Shown: positions 50,116-60,892, counted from the stretch's first letter. The stretch: 64,000 nucleotides of DNA from CAWAMR01 sp963783095 (GCA_963783095.1 CAWAMR010000014.1:124001-188000), one strand, 5' to 3'. Made by a program: numbers and translations. Notes: generated from the sequence alone by a model not told the origin.

Positions 50116-50974
50116 TTCTCCCGAAACCTCGCGAAGGGTTCGCCGTTCAGCGCAATCTGTATCGAACTTGCTGGGTGCATTGTTGTCGAAGTAACGATAG
50201 CGATCGTATTGGATTCACGACGATCACTGGCACCTTGCGTCGCAAGAAGAAGAGGCGTTCGACCCAACCGAGGAAGATGAATTGCCACGTCCCTGTGTGC
50301 GCCGAATTGGCCATCGGATCCCTCCTCATGGCTTGCCTATGAAGGCCCCGTCAAACGCATCGTTGTTTCACCGAGCCGAATGAGCATCCTCGGTTGATCT
50401 TACTTTCGATGCCGTCTTGACGAGAACCGCATCCCCCTGAAAGCGAGGTCGTTTATACGCCCTCGCACGTTCGCGTGTCAAGATTCAACTTGCCGAAAAA
50501 GGAACGTCCGCGAACCATTCTTCACACACTTTGGTAAACTGCGTGAACCGAATTCTACCCAGATTTCCGGCCCAGCCTCAATCTGCGATTCCCAAAAAAT
50601 CATTTCCTTTGTCCCAAATTGTTGAAAGTAGTTTTTCATGCCGGGAGCATAGAAAAGATAAGCTGTGGTTGAAAATGACTTGTTATTTCATTCCTGCCCA
50701 AAAATACTAGGTTCATTTTTCAGTTTCTATCATAATTCATTTTACGTAAGTACAATACCAGTAAAGAGAAATGGCGATATTCCACTTGCATTCAAATCTC
50801 GTCGCATTAGAATACAAGACGAAAAAAATGCTGGGGCACTAAGTTCAATATCTTCTCCATTTCCTTCCTTCCTTCTTCATCAATGTTGAAGGACGAGACG
50901 GAATACAGAGGCTGGAGAAGAGATGGTAATCCCGGCAAAACTTACCGCTCGAACGGAACGAGAGGCCCGTGATC
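50116..50974. other. Long leader/intergenic region before the EPS cluster
   Basis: 859 bp without a supportable gene. The left half has normal G+C; 50640-50880 is markedly A+T-rich and holds a 74-codon open plus frame (50665) without a family or ribosome site. Long non-coding DNA before a NusG-like gene fits a regulated leader, but no structure is obvious. Confidence 0.55.
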
Positions 50975-51531
50975 ATGCCGGTGTTAGCTTTGGAGCCGTT
51001 TGTTTACCCCGAAGAGCTGTTTGGGGAATCCGTTTTCCCCAAACACGATGACGCGCGGTGGTGGGTACTCCACACGCGGCCCCGATCTGAAAAGGCTCTT
51101 GCGCGCGATGCTGGTCGATGAATCTCTCCTTTTTCCTCCCCCTCCAGGAACGCCGCACCCGTTCCGGAAACAGAGTACAGACTTCGCACTTACCCTTGTT
51201 CCCGGGATACTTGTTTTTCCGCGGCGATCCCGACTCTCGTCTCAAAACATTGGAAACCAAACTCGTAGCCCAGTGTCTCCCGGTAACGGATCAGACTCGA
51301 CTTCAGACCGAATTGAGCCGGGTCCATCGGCTCATGAAGGGCGAAGTCCCGATGACCCTGGAGAATCATCTCCAGTCTGGAACGCCGGTGCAGATCACCG
51401 AAGGCACCTTCGCCGGTCTGACCGGGAAGTTACTCAGGCGTGGAACTCGATATTGCTTCGTCGTTGAAGTCGAGATTCTGCGCCAAGGGGTTTCCATTGA
51501 AGTGGATCGCGGTTCATTCCGCGTCTTGTAA
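50975..51531 (+). CDS. NusG/RfaH-like transcription antitermination protein (one frameshift)
   Basis: About 185 aa. The N-terminal NGN domain starts WWVLHTRPRSEKALAR near residue 28 and continues in the next frame as NLSFFLPLQERR and LPLFPGYLFFRGD. The C-terminal KOW-like domain reads PVQITEGTFAGLTGKLLRR. Specialised NusG paralogues of this type (RfaH, UpxY, LoaP groups) act on long polysaccharide operons. It is the first gene of the EPS cluster, so it probably antiterminates the genes that follow. One base appears lost between 51,085 and 51,117; without repair the first frame stops at residue ~49. GAGAGG lies about 9 nt before ATG 50975. The longest clean frame is 51118-51531. Confidence 0.87.
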
Positions 51532-51882
51532 GGATTGGGACGAAGTTGGAACCGCGCTGAGTTTCGCGAAGTTGCGCTCTTATCGGCGACAACTTCAATG
51601 ATCTGTCTGCTTCCAACGACCTCTCCACGATTTTTTATTTTCCCCAAGGAGTGCATGGATGCAACACCGGATCGTCTCCACAGCCGCTGTTTGGCACTGG
51701 ACGAATTCGGTGGGGTTCCTCGTAGGGTTGAATCCCACGGGGACGAAGTCCGCGCGAATTTCCGTTGAACGGGGCACGGCGTGCGGGGGGCGGGGCGCGA
51801 TAAGACAAGAACAGCTTCTGGATCTTCGTATTTCGCTCGCGGCATCCAGCCTCCGATGCGCTATTCCTCAACAAAGAAAACT
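51532..51882. other. Intergenic region between nusG-like and Wzc-like genes
   Basis: 351 bp, no gene seen. The downstream frame is open from 51781, but no family text occurs before 51883. No repeat or clear terminator found. Confidence 0.5.
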
Positions 51883-54075
51883 ATGGCCACAGAAACTCTC
51901 GTCCACCGTAGCGAAATGACGTTGCGGCCTGCGCCGTCCAAAAATGGCGGCACTCGAACGCTGTTGCCGCCTCCGCTGGTTCACGTGCAGACCGGATCGC
52001 CCAGCCAGCCGTTGACGGTGTTGAATCTGCTGCTCTGTTTGCGCCGGCGCTGGCGGGGAGCGTTTAGCTGGGGGTTGTTGGTTGGTCTACTCACCGCACT
52101 ATCGATCGTGATTTTCCTTCCCCCTGCCAAGCCAAGCGCTTTCTCGAAAGTCTACTTTCCACCCAATCCCAACAGATCCTTGCTCGGCAATCAGGACATA
52201 CCGCTCAATTCGCAAACGCAGAAAGAATTGCTGTTGAGCAGCAAGATCCTCGATCAGGTTTTGAAGCTGCCGGAAGTCGCTGAACTACCGAGTGTCCTGG
52301 AGAAGCCGAACCCGAAACGATGGCTTTCCAGCGAACTTCATCTCGATTTCCCGACCGGCTCGGAGATCATGCGCATAACGCTTTATGGCGATCGCCCCGA
52401 CGATCTCGTCGCGATCGTGGACGCCGTGACGATCACCTATTTGAACACGGTCGGCAACGACTCGTCCAGCCAGCGCGAGAAACAACTGGCGCACTATGAA
52501 TCGCTGTATCAGAAATCGAAGGAAGAGTTCGATCAACTGTACTCCGAGATGGTGAAGAAAGGCTCCTCGGTCGGCTCGACCGATTCCAAAACGATTGCAA
52601 CACAGATTCAACTGGTTGCCGATCAACTCAAAGCCAAGTGCAGTGAGGGAAATGTCCTGGCCAAGCGACTCGATGAATTAACCCGCGACGTGGAGGCCGC
52701 CAAGAAAAGGCTGGACCATCCCATCGATCGCAAAGATCCCATTTTTGAAAGCTTGCTGGCAACGGATAGCGAAATTGTCGCCTTGCAGTCGGAGCGCCGA
52801 GCGGTCGAGAAAAAACGCGATGCCGATCTGCCTTTCCTGGCTCCGGATCATCCGGATCGGAAAAAACATCAGACCCATCTCGAAAGGGTACAAAAGCAAG
52901 TGGATGCCCGGATCGGTGAGTTGCGTCCGGCGATCGAGGGCAGAGTCAAGGAGAAACTGCGAGTCGATCTGGAAAGACTGGAGTTGGATGCGGGCCGGGC
53001 GCAAACCCAGGATCGATTCGTAAAGGAAGAGATCAAGCAACTCGAAGCCGAATCGACCCGCCTCAATAATGCCGTGGCCAGCGTGGAGGGAAAGCGTCCG
53101 GAACTTCAGGACAAAGAAAACGAAGTCAATCGCTACAAAGGATTGATGCAGCGCCTCAAGAATGAACTCGATTCTCCCTTTCGAGGCGAAGTTCTCGAAG
53201 CGGGAACCTTGATCATTCCCAATGAAACCAATCGCCGTATCCGCATCGGTGCGCTCGGCTTTGTCGCGGTGTTCGGGCTGGTGATCGTGGGATTCGCATT
53301 CCGGGAATATCGAGCCCACCGCATTGCTTCGACCGATGACGTTTCCCAGCATCTGGGCTTGCAGGTGATGGGAACGGTTCCAAACCACACCCGGCCCGCT
53401 CCGAAGGCGACTTCTCCCGGATCGGGGGAACTTCGCTGGGAAAACCTGCTCAACGAATCGGTCGATTCCACGCGAACGCTTTTGATGCACACCGCGGACA
53501 CCCAGGGACTTCGCCGGATTTTGATCGCCAGCGCCGTCAGCAACGAAGGGAAGACTTCGGTGGCCGAGCAACTGGCCCGAAGCTTGGCTCGCGCGGGCAG
53601 GAAGGTCATTTTGATCGATGGCGATTTGCGATCGCCCTGTCTGCATAAGCTCTTTGAACTACCGAACCTGCAGGGCGTCTGCGAGTATCTGCGCGGTGAG
53701 GTGCCAACGAATGCTATCGTCCACCCGACGGCAACGCCGAACTTGTCCGTCATCACGACCGGAGTGTGCGAGGCCCAGGCAATCCAACAACTCTCGATGG
53801 ATGGCTTCCACACGTTGCTCGAAGATCTCCGTAACGATGCCGATTTTATCCTGATCGATTCCAGCCCAGTGCTTCCGGTGGCCGATGCGCTGCTCATGGC
53901 TCGTCATGTGGATGGAGTTCTAATGTCGCTGATGTGCGATGTCAGCCAGATTGACCGTATACACATGGCGATCCAAAGACTTCATGGCATCGGCGCACAC
54001 CTGATTGGAGCCATCGTCAATGGCTTGGTGCAAGACACGTACGGATACAGCACTGAAACGGCCTCGAACAACTAG
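51883..54075 (+). CDS. Wzz/Wzc-like polysaccharide co-polymerase with BY-kinase domain
   Basis: 730 aa (frame open to 51781; ATG 51856 is an alternative). Wzz-type N-terminus with TM 1 (SWGLLVGLLTALSIVIFLP). A long coiled-coil periplasmic part follows, about residues 180-430 (RRAVEKKRDADLPFLAPDHP). TM 2 is GALGFVAVFGLVIVGF. The cytoplasmic bacterial tyrosine kinase domain has Walker A SNEGKTSVAEQLA, Walker A' VILIDGDLRSP and Walker B FILIDSSPVLPVAD. The tail holds only two Tyr (TYGYST), fewer than classical Wzc. Controls chain length and export in EPS synthesis at the inner membrane. Frame intact. Confidence 0.92.
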   Translation: MATETLVHRSEMTLRPAPSKNGGTRTLLPPPLVHVQTGSPSQPLTVLNLLLCLRRRWRGAFSWGLLVGLLTALSIVIFLPPAKPSAFSKVYFPPNPNRSLLGNQDIPLNSQTQKELLLSSKILDQVLKLPEVAELPSVLEKPNPKRWLSSELHLDFPTGSEIMRITLYGDRPDDLVAIVDAVTITYLNTVGNDSSSQREKQLAHYESLYQKSKEEFDQLYSEMVKKGSSVGSTDSKTIATQIQLVADQLKAKCSEGNVLAKRLDELTRDVEAAKKRLDHPIDRKDPIFESLLATDSEIVALQSERRAVEKKRDADLPFLAPDHPDRKKHQTHLERVQKQVDARIGELRPAIEGRVKEKLRVDLERLELDAGRAQTQDRFVKEEIKQLEAESTRLNNAVASVEGKRPELQDKENEVNRYKGLMQRLKNELDSPFRGEVLEAGTLIIPNETNRRIRIGALGFVAVFGLVIVGFAFREYRAHRIASTDDVSQHLGLQVMGTVPNHTRPAPKATSPGSGELRWENLLNESVDSTRTLLMHTADTQGLRRILIASAVSNEGKTSVAEQLARSLARAGRKVILIDGDLRSPCLHKLFELPNLQGVCEYLRGEVPTNAIVHPTATPNLSVITTGVCEAQAIQQLSMDGFHTLLEDLRNDADFILIDSSPVLPVADALLMARHVDGVLMSLMCDVSQIDRIHMAIQRLHGIGAHLIGAIVNGLVQDTYGYSTETASNN

Positions 54076-54266
54076 AAGGTAAAAAGCAGAGGAGCATAAA
54101 GGCGGAGTGGCGGGGAACCTTGCTCTCCAGATCATGGCATGCCGTTTCTCCCTTGCTCCCCCGCTTCATCCGCCCGACCCCCCCCGACTCTCCCCCGAAT
54201 TCCCCCCTCGACTCTCATCCCGTAGGCTTTTTTCCGTTCCTCCGATTGCCGAGAAGGACGATTCGT

Positions 54267-55047
54267 ATGTCGCCGCAGATGCAAACTTTGGAGCCTCTTC
54301 CCGAGACCGGGCCGGTGTATTCATCGAAAGTGGCGGAATCGCTTGGGCCTCCGTCCCTGGTTATCAGCGCGCCCAGTCCCGGTAAAAGGTTCCCTTCAGC
54401 CGAGCTGGTACAGGGCCGGGAAGTGCGTATTCGATATTTGGTTTGCTTCGATGCTGCTGGTAATCCTGGGGCCGATCATTCTGCTGTGCGGGATTCTGGT
54501 GAGGCTAACATCCTCAGGACCGGCGATTTATTCGCAAACGCGGTTCGGACGGGGTGGTAGACCGTTCCGCATTTACAAGTTGCGCTCGATGGCCCACAAC
54601 TGCGAGAAGGCATCAGGCGCTCGATGGGCAACGCACAACGATCCGCGGGTGACGAAAATCGGTCGGCTACTGCGGATCACCCATCTGGATGAATTGCCGC
54701 AGTTATGGAATGTCATGAAGGGAGATATGAGTCTGGTTGGTCCACGTCCGGAACGCCCCGAATTCATACCGGTATTGGAAGCCGCGATCCCCAATTATCA
54801 TCAACGCCTTTCGGTTCGACCGGGTGTGACCGGATTGGCGCAAGTCTATCTCCCGCCGGATACCGGCATCGACAGCGTGAAAACGAAGTTGCTCTACGAT
54901 CTTGCTTACTTGCGTCACCTGAGTTTGTGGCTCGACCTCCGACTGATTGTGGCAACACCATTACAGGCGGTGGGAGTGCCGCCCGTGCTGGTTCGCTGGA
55001 TATTCTGGCTGCCGGCACCCGAAGAAATCTCAAGCGAACAAACTTAG
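54267..55047 (+). CDS. Initiating sugar transferase (bacterial sugar transferase family, one frameshift)
   Basis: About 260 aa; transfers the first sugar phosphate to undecaprenyl phosphate (WcaJ/EpsL type). TM helix FASMLLVILGPIILLCGILV, then SSGPAIYSQTRFGRGGRPF, IYKLRSM, DPRVTKIGRLLRITHLDELP, and the MKGDMSLVGPRPERPEF motif. The C-terminal YDLAYLRHLSLWLDLRLI is also characteristic. The main frame opens at 54343. ATG 54267 in the neighbouring frame has GAGAAGGA 8 nt upstream and a plausible N-terminus (SPQMQTLEPLPETGPVYSSK), so a single-base break near 54,400 is likely. Confidence 0.88.
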
Positions 55048-55154
55048 ACAGTGTTCAGTGTTCAGTATTCAGTGTTCAGTTAAGAACATTCGCGTTTTGA
55101 TCTCGTATCCGTAGGTCATTAACTGAACACTGAACACCGAACACCGAACACTGA
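55048..55154. repeat. GTTCAG/CTGAAC inverted repeat, copy 2, ending at a start codon
   Basis: Left arm 55048-55083 of GTGTTCAGT units; right arm 55119-55153 is the imperfect complement. The right arm ends 2 bp before ATG 55156, so it replaces the ribosome-binding region of the downstream gene. It begins directly after the sugar transferase stop. Confidence 0.85.
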
Positions 55155-55155
55155 T

Positions 55156-56369
55156 ATGCCTGAGCCAAACATCCTCTTCGTGACTCACCGCGTTCCCTAT
55201 CCTCCGGATAAGGGCGATCGCATCCGCACGCTTCACCAGTTGAAGTTTTTGTCGCGGTTGGGCAAAGTTCATCTCGCCTGCCTCGCCGATGAACCGGTTC
55301 CCGCAGCAACTTTGGATGTCCTTCAGCGGTATTGCGAGCGAATCACTTGTGCAAACGTCTCCGGTATGCGCTGGGTGCGCGGAGTATCATCGTTCTTGTT
55401 GGGCGGCACAATCACCGAAGGTGCCTTCCATTCGCCGCACCTGATGCGCACCCTGTGCGATGGGGGTCGGAAATCCGATTCGATGCAGCGCTGGCATCAT
55501 CTTCCAGCGTGGCACCGTACCTTCAACTGCCGGAATTGCGTCCGGTTCCCGCCGTCGTGGACCTTATTGATGTCGATAGTCAAAAATGGTTCGACTACGC
55601 CGAGCAATCGTCGCCGCCGAGGTCGTGGTTATATCGAACGGAAGGTCGTCGGCTGCGTCGGGCCGAACAAGCCCTGACGAAATGGGCCAGGGCCACCACG
55701 TTCGTCAGCGACGGCGAGACCTTGCTGTTTCGGAAGTTTTGTTGCACCGGACGAGTCGAGACCGTTCGCAACGGCGTCGATCTCGACTATTTTCAGCCGA
55801 TGCCGGCGTCGGAGCCTGAGAACGGTTGTGTTTTTGTCGGCGCGCTTGACTATCGGCCCAATGTCGATGCCGCGTGCTGGTTTTGCCAAGAAGTTTGGCC
55901 GGGAATTCGAAAGGGCAGACCGGATGCCCGTTTTCGCCTGGTCGGACGGCAACCCACGAAAACCGTTCAGGGATTGGGCAAAATAGCCGGAGTGGAGGTC
56001 ATCGGACAAGTAGCCGACGTGCGGCCGTATATAATGAATGCCGCCGTCGTGGTGGCACCGTTGCGAATCGCGCGCGGCCTGCAAAACAAGGTACTCGAAG
56101 CCCTGGCGATGGGCAAAACCGTTGTGGCTTCACCACCGGCGCTTGCCGGTTTTCAAGATGGAACTGAAGTCCCAGCGGTTGAGGCAACACACCCTGCCGA
56201 TTGGGTAAACATTGTGTCTCAGCTACTGGATAATCCCGACGAACGCCGGGACCGGGGTCAAGCGGGCCGCCGGTATGCCCTGACTTATCACGATTGGAAT
56301 TCGTGTCTGGAACCGCTGTTCGAGTTGCTAGGTCTGGTGGACTCCGCAATGCTCGGAGCCAGTTCGTGA
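55156..56369 (+). CDS. Glycosyltransferase, TIGR03087-like (one frameshift)
   Basis: About 404 aa; GT-B fold, GT4-like. The N-terminus ILFVTHRVPYPPDKGDRIRT is the hallmark of the sugar transferases in EpsH/PEP-CTERM-type EPS clusters. The C-terminal half has GCVFVGALDYRPNVDAACWF, VRPYIMNAAVVVAPLRIARG and NKVLEALAMGKTVVAS, the nucleotide-sugar site. The frame changes near 55,465 (TLCDGG in the first frame, WGSEIRFDAALASSS in the second), consistent with one lost base. Second frame: 55465-56369. The stop overlaps the next GTG as GTGA. No ribosome site: the repeat at 55048-55154 abuts the ATG. Confidence 0.88.
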
Positions 56370-57664
56370 ATGATTCCACTCCGACCATACTCACGCGCTG
56401 CCACTATGCCTGGATTACCATCGCCTTCATTCTGTTTGTCGTGTATGGCAGCCTGGTGCCTCTGGAAGCTCGGCCGCTTTCCTGGTCCGATGCGTGTACC
56501 CGATACCAGGAGGCCATGACGCGCGGGGTGTCGTTTGAATCCCGCTCGGACTGGCTGGCAAACATCTTGCTCTTCATCCCACTCGGATTTGTGGGAATGG
56601 CAGCCTTCAGTGTGGACCGTCGGGAAGTATCGCCCCTGGCCATAATCGGGGCGATCGCCGGGTGTGTGCTGCTCAGTTCAGCGATCGAGTTTCTGCAACT
56701 TTGGTTTCCTTCCCGGTACACGTCCGTCAACGATATTGTCGCGGAGACGTTCGGCGGGATTATCGGCGTCGGCATCTGGATGGTTGGGGGACCATGTATC
56801 ACCAGCTACATTCGCGCGTTGTGGTCGATGCAAGGTGCTGGGAGTACTACCGCCAGATGGATTCCCGGTTATTTGATTCTGTTGGTTCTCGTCAATGGCA
56901 TGCCGTTTGATCTCACTCTTAGCCCCGGCGAACTGAAGCAGAAATATAAGCAAGGCCGTGTGATTCTAGCGCCGTTTACCATGGTGCGAACCGAGAAGGC
57001 TCCCAATGGCGAACCACTCGATCTGGTGCAGAAAGCCATAGTCAACGTCTACTATTTCTTGCCCGCCGGAGTCTTGCTCGCTGGATTTCGAGGTCGGGCA
57101 ACCAGCAATCCGTTCCTGATCCTGTGTTTCGGAATCTGCCTGGCGAGTGCGATCGAGGTGATGCAACTATTCATCTACTCGCGCTACTTCGACGTGACCG
57201 ACATTTTGACAGGGAGTACAGCGGTTTGGCTAGGCTGGGCCTTAATGCGAGCATGGCAACGGGGCGCGATGCGGCACATCGGGTTGCGTTGGATCTTGCT
57301 GGCATTATGGTTGGCCGCGCTGGTGTTTATCGACATAGAACCGTTTCATCTTTCAACCGATTCAAATTCGGTGCGGCAACACTGGCGAGACATCAACTGG
57401 ATTCCGTTTGACGATTACTACCAGGGCAATTATCTCGATTCATTCAAGAGAATGCTCGAGAGATTGTTGTTGTTCGTCCCTCTGGGAGTGCTGTTGCCAG
57501 GCAGAACGCTCGCGGTCTTTGGATTGTCGCTGATGATCGTCACGGGAATTGAAGCCGGCAAGCTCTTCTCACTTGATCATGTCCCCAGCGTGAGCAAAGT
57601 GATACTGGCGACCATCGCCGCGGTTCTGGGAAAAATCGTAAGTTCGGGAACAAAGCGCGAATAG
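56366..57664 (+). CDS. VanZ-like integral membrane protein, three VanZ-type modules
   Basis: 432 aa, polytopic. Three similar blocks recur: LANILLFIPLGFVG with IEFLQLWFPSRYTSVNDI; VYYFLPAGVLLAGF with IEVMQLFIYSRYFDVTDI; and LLLFVPLGVLLPG with IEAGKLFSLDHVPSVSKV. Single VanZ-like domains are common in EPS gene clusters; three in tandem are unusual. The GTG start at 56366 overlaps the previous stop (GTGA), implying translational coupling; the frame is open to 56294. Function in EPS clusters is not established. Confidence 0.85.
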   Translation: MNDSTPTILTRCHYAWITIAFILFVVYGSLVPLEARPLSWSDACTRYQEAMTRGVSFESRSDWLANILLFIPLGFVGMAAFSVDRREVSPLAIIGAIAGCVLLSSAIEFLQLWFPSRYTSVNDIVAETFGGIIGVGIWMVGGPCITSYIRALWSMQGAGSTTARWIPGYLILLVLVNGMPFDLTLSPGELKQKYKQGRVILAPFTMVRTEKAPNGEPLDLVQKAIVNVYYFLPAGVLLAGFRGRATSNPFLILCFGICLASAIEVMQLFIYSRYFDVTDILTGSTAVWLGWALMRAWQRGAMRHIGLRWILLALWLAALVFIDIEPFHLSTDSNSVRQHWRDINWIPFDDYYQGNYLDSFKRMLERLLLFVPLGVLLPGRTLAVFGLSLMIVTGIEAGKLFSLDHVPSVSKVILATIAAVLGKIVSSGTKRE

Positions 57665-57729
57665 CAGGACAAGGCGAGCGTCGGGCTTTCCCATCGATAC
57701 CGGCAACTCGGCAAATGGAGTAAAAGAAA

Positions 57730-58624
57730 GTGTCTCAGACTGCATCGATCATCGAGGTTTGCCCCACGCACGGGCGTCAACACCTGAGCAGGGCGAGAAA
57801 GCCTTGCCGGTGAAAGTGATCGACGCAAGGCCGGCTGGCGATTCATCGATTGGCGCGAGCTGTGGCGCTATCGCGAGTTGCTGCTGTTTTTGATCTGGCG
57901 CAACATCAAAGTTCGCTATAAGCAGACCGCGATCGGGGCTGCCTGGGCTTTGCTGCAACCACTGGCCACGATGGGCGCGTTTAGCTTGTTTCTCGGCAAG
58001 GCGTTGTCGCAGACAGGGGCCGAGATACCCTATCCGCTCTTCATCTTCGCGGGGCTATTGCCGTGGATGTTCTTTGCCAACGCCGTGCAGTCCGCAACGA
58101 TGTCCATTGTCGCGAATCATAACCTCATCACCAAAGTCTACTTTCCGCGCCTACTGGTTCCGCTGGGAACGATGGGCGTGTGTGCGATCGATTTTGCGAT
58201 CTCGGCGATCGTGATGGCTGGGCTGATGCTGGGTTACGGCGTCGCACCAGGCTGGGAGATTCTACTTACCCCCGTGTTGTTACTGCTGCTTTTGATCGGC
58301 ACTGCCGGGCTTGGCATAATGCTGGCAGCGGTGACGGTCGCCTTCCGCGATTTCCGGCACATCGTCCCGTTCATGGTGCAGATCGGAATGTTTGCGACAC
58401 CGGCGATTTATCTGCAATCCACGGAGGTTCTAAGCCCCTGGATGCAGGAAATAGCACGGTTCAATCCGCTGCATGGGTTGATTGTGAATTTTCGGGCATC
58501 TCTACTGGGCAGCCCCTTCGATCTTCCTGCACTGGCGATTTCCGCAACGCTGTGTCTGGGGTCACTGATGGCAGGCTGTTTTTACTTCCGTCAAGCGGAA
58601 CGACGGTTTGCGGATATTATCTGA
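57730..58624 (+). CDS. ABC-2 type polysaccharide export permease (two frameshifts near the N-terminus)
   Basis: About 297 aa; inner-membrane permease of the Wzm/KpsM/TagG type. The clean frame is 57878-58624: six hydrophobic segments with WRNIKVRYKQTAIGAAWALL at the front, the conserved amphipathic motif of this family. Upstream text in the other frames, RASTPEQGEKALPVKVIDAR then FIDWRELWRYRELLLFLIWR, is clearly the N-terminus. The gene therefore probably begins at GTG 57730 (GGAG 9 nt upstream), with breaks near 57,775 and 57,835. Five bases separate its stop from the ATPase start, so the two form one transporter. Confidence 0.88.
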
Positions 58625-58629
58625 ACACA

Positions 58630-59893
58630 ATGAAACAAGCGATCGTCATTGATAATCTCTCCAAGTGTTACCAGCTGGGAACGCGCTCGCGCGCAGACCA
58701 GACGATTCCCGAAGCGATTTCCAATCGACTCAAGGGCGCTTGGAATCGATTTCGAGGCCGTCTTTCAAAGGGAAACGATTCCCGATCCGGGGAATTCTGG
58801 GCACTTCGCAATGTATCGTTTGAGGTTCATCCCGGCGAAGTGATCGGCATCATCGGGCGCAACGGAGCTGGGAAGAGCACGCTTCTGAAGATCCTCAGTC
58901 AAATTGTGGAACCCACGGAAGGCAAGGCCCTGATTCGGGGCCGACTGGGAAGCCTTCTCGAAGTTGGAACGGGTTTTCATCCGGAACTGTCGGGCCGGGA
59001 GAACATCTATCTCAACGGCAGTATCCTTGGCATGTCGCGTGCCGAGATTACGCGCAAGTTCGATGAGATCGTGGCATTTTCGGATATTGAAGCCTTTCTC
59101 GATACGCCGGTCAAACGCTACTCCAGCGGCATGTACGTTCGGCTCGCGTTTGCGATCGCCGCAAACTTGCAGCCTGAGATTCTGGTTCTGGATGAGGTCT
59201 TGGCGGTCGGGGATGCTCAGTTTCAGAAAAAATGTCTCGGCAAAGATGCCGATGTCTCCCGAGATGGCCGAACTGTGTTGTTTGTCAGTCACGACATCTC
59301 TGCGATTCGCCGGCTGTGCGGCCGATCGATTCTCATGGAGAAAGGGCAAGTCGTCGCCGTCGGCAACACCGCGGACGTGGCGGCACGATATCTCGATGCC
59401 GGGTCCAAGATGGGATTTCCCGCAACACCCATCGACTTGCGATTTGCCGCGCGGACCGGTTCCGGCAATGCGACGTTCGCGGAAGTGATGTGCTACGGCG
59501 AGAATTCAAGCGATAATCCGACACTTTACAGCGGTGGGCCATTCAACGCCGTCCTGACCATTCGATCCGAATTTCGGCAGATGGTCGACAGCATCTTGGT
59601 CGTTTTGCAGGATCGATCCGGCACGAAGCTGGTCAACGCCGATACGATGCGGCTCGGCAAACCCGTTGAATTGCAGCCTGGAATCAATCGTGTCCGCATT
59701 CGAATTGCCGCCGTTGCCGCTCAATCCCGGTATTTACATTTTGGCACTTTGGATGGCCCGCCGGCCGTTCACAGTCTTCGATTCGATCGAAAACGTCTGC
59801 GAAGTGGAGATTGAGCCGGCCCGCAACGACGATCGTCCGACACCGAATGCCGACGGCGCGGTTCGCTGCGACTACGAATTGTTCGACGCCTGA
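58630..59893 (+). CDS. ABC transporter ATP-binding protein, Wzt-like with C-terminal domain (one frameshift)
   Basis: About 420 aa. The nucleotide-binding domain has Walker A GIIGRNGAGKSTLLK near residue 76, the polysaccharide-exporter signature RYSSGMYVRLAFAIA, Walker B EILVLDEVLAVGD and switch VSHD. A ~170-aa extension after VGNTADVAARYLD is the Wzt_C-type beta domain that reads the chain end in O-antigen exporters. The first frame runs to about 59,735 and then drifts (its own stop is 59814). The proper end PFTVFDSIENVCEVEIEP continues in the next frame to TGA 59893. This implies recognition of a capped polysaccharide before export (inference). Confidence 0.92.
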
Positions 59894-59947
59894 TGTTTCC
59901 GACCCTTCCGGACCTCCAGGGTCAAATTCGCCAATGAGAGTTTATTG

Positions 59948-60892
59948 ATGCGGTATTCGGTCATTATACCTGCTTACAAATGCCAGGCTTATTTGGGAGA
60001 GGCGATCGAATCGGTGTTGGCTCAGACCTTGCCTGCCTCGGAGGTTCTGGTCATCGATGACGGCTCGCCCGATGACGGGTATCGAGTGGCGCAGTCGTTT
60101 GGGACCAAAGTCAAACTGATTCGACAAACCAATCAGGGTGTTTCCGCAGCAAGAAATACCGGCATTCGCGCCGCAACCGGTGACTGGCTTGCCTTTCTCG
60201 ATGGCGATGATGTCTGGGAACCGGCCAAGCTGGCTCGAATCGACGAACTGCTCCGTTCCTCGACCCCCGATCACGTTTGCGTTCTGAACGATCGCTATTA
60301 CCTGTCGGATGGAACTCGTGGAGAGATTGAACCAGCGAACATCGGAGCGTGTCAAGACCGGTTCCATGTCGAAATGCTCAAACAACTCGTTTCGGTTCCC
60401 AGTTGTTTTGCGGTTCGTGCCGATGTGGCCGGATGCGTATTGTTTCCGGTCGGGGTTCGCAACGGTGAAGATCAACAGTTTCTGCTGCTGGTCCGACGGC
60501 ATGGGCGCTTCTTGCATCTTCGGGAGCCGTTGACCGGCTATCGAGTTTGGCCGGGACAGGCATCGGCGGAGGCCAATCATATTCTCATCGGCGTTCGGGT
60601 GCGTTCTCATCTGGCGCTGATCGAGCAGCACGCGGATTGGTATTCACCCGAAGAGCGAATGGAGTTAAATTGCCACTTCGGAAATTGCTTGATACTCGCT
60701 CATCGAAACGCTTATTGGCGGCGGGATAATGCCCGCGCCCGCGAGTGTCGAGAGCTTTACTACGCGCTTTGCCCAACATCGCCTGCAATCCCTCCCTTAT
60801 TTGATCGCCCGCTCTATCCGCGCTGGTTGACCTGGATCAAGGATCAAATCGACCGCGTTCGAGGCCGAAGATCACTGAACGCATCTTCATAG
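59948..60892 (+). CDS. Family 2 glycosyltransferase
   Basis: 314 aa, GT-A fold. SVIIPAYKCQAYLGEAIESV at the N-terminus; VIDDGSPDDG nucleotide site; GVSAARNTGIRAATGDWLAF; DXD-type LDGDDVW. GEDQQFLLLVRRHG contains the likely ED.Q catalytic-base region. ATG 59948 is chosen over TTG 59945. The C-terminal third has no recognised motif. Adds one sugar during repeat-unit assembly; specificity unknown. Confidence 0.93.
   Translation: MRYSVIIPAYKCQAYLGEAIESVLAQTLPASEVLVIDDGSPDDGYRVAQSFGTKVKLIRQTNQGVSAARNTGIRAATGDWLAFLDGDDVWEPAKLARIDELLRSSTPDHVCVLNDRYYLSDGTRGEIEPANIGACQDRFHVEMLKQLVSVPSCFAVRADVAGCVLFPVGVRNGEDQQFLLLVRRHGRFLHLREPLTGYRVWPGQASAEANHILIGVRVRSHLALIEQHADWYSPEERMELNCHFGNCLILAHRNAYWRRDNARARECRELYYALCPTSPAIPPLFDRPLYPRWLTWIKDQIDRVRGRRSLNASS

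Noticed and set aside
50665..50889. 74-codon ORF in the leader before the NusG-like gene
   Set aside because: A+T-rich, no ribosome site, no recognisable family; likely chance.
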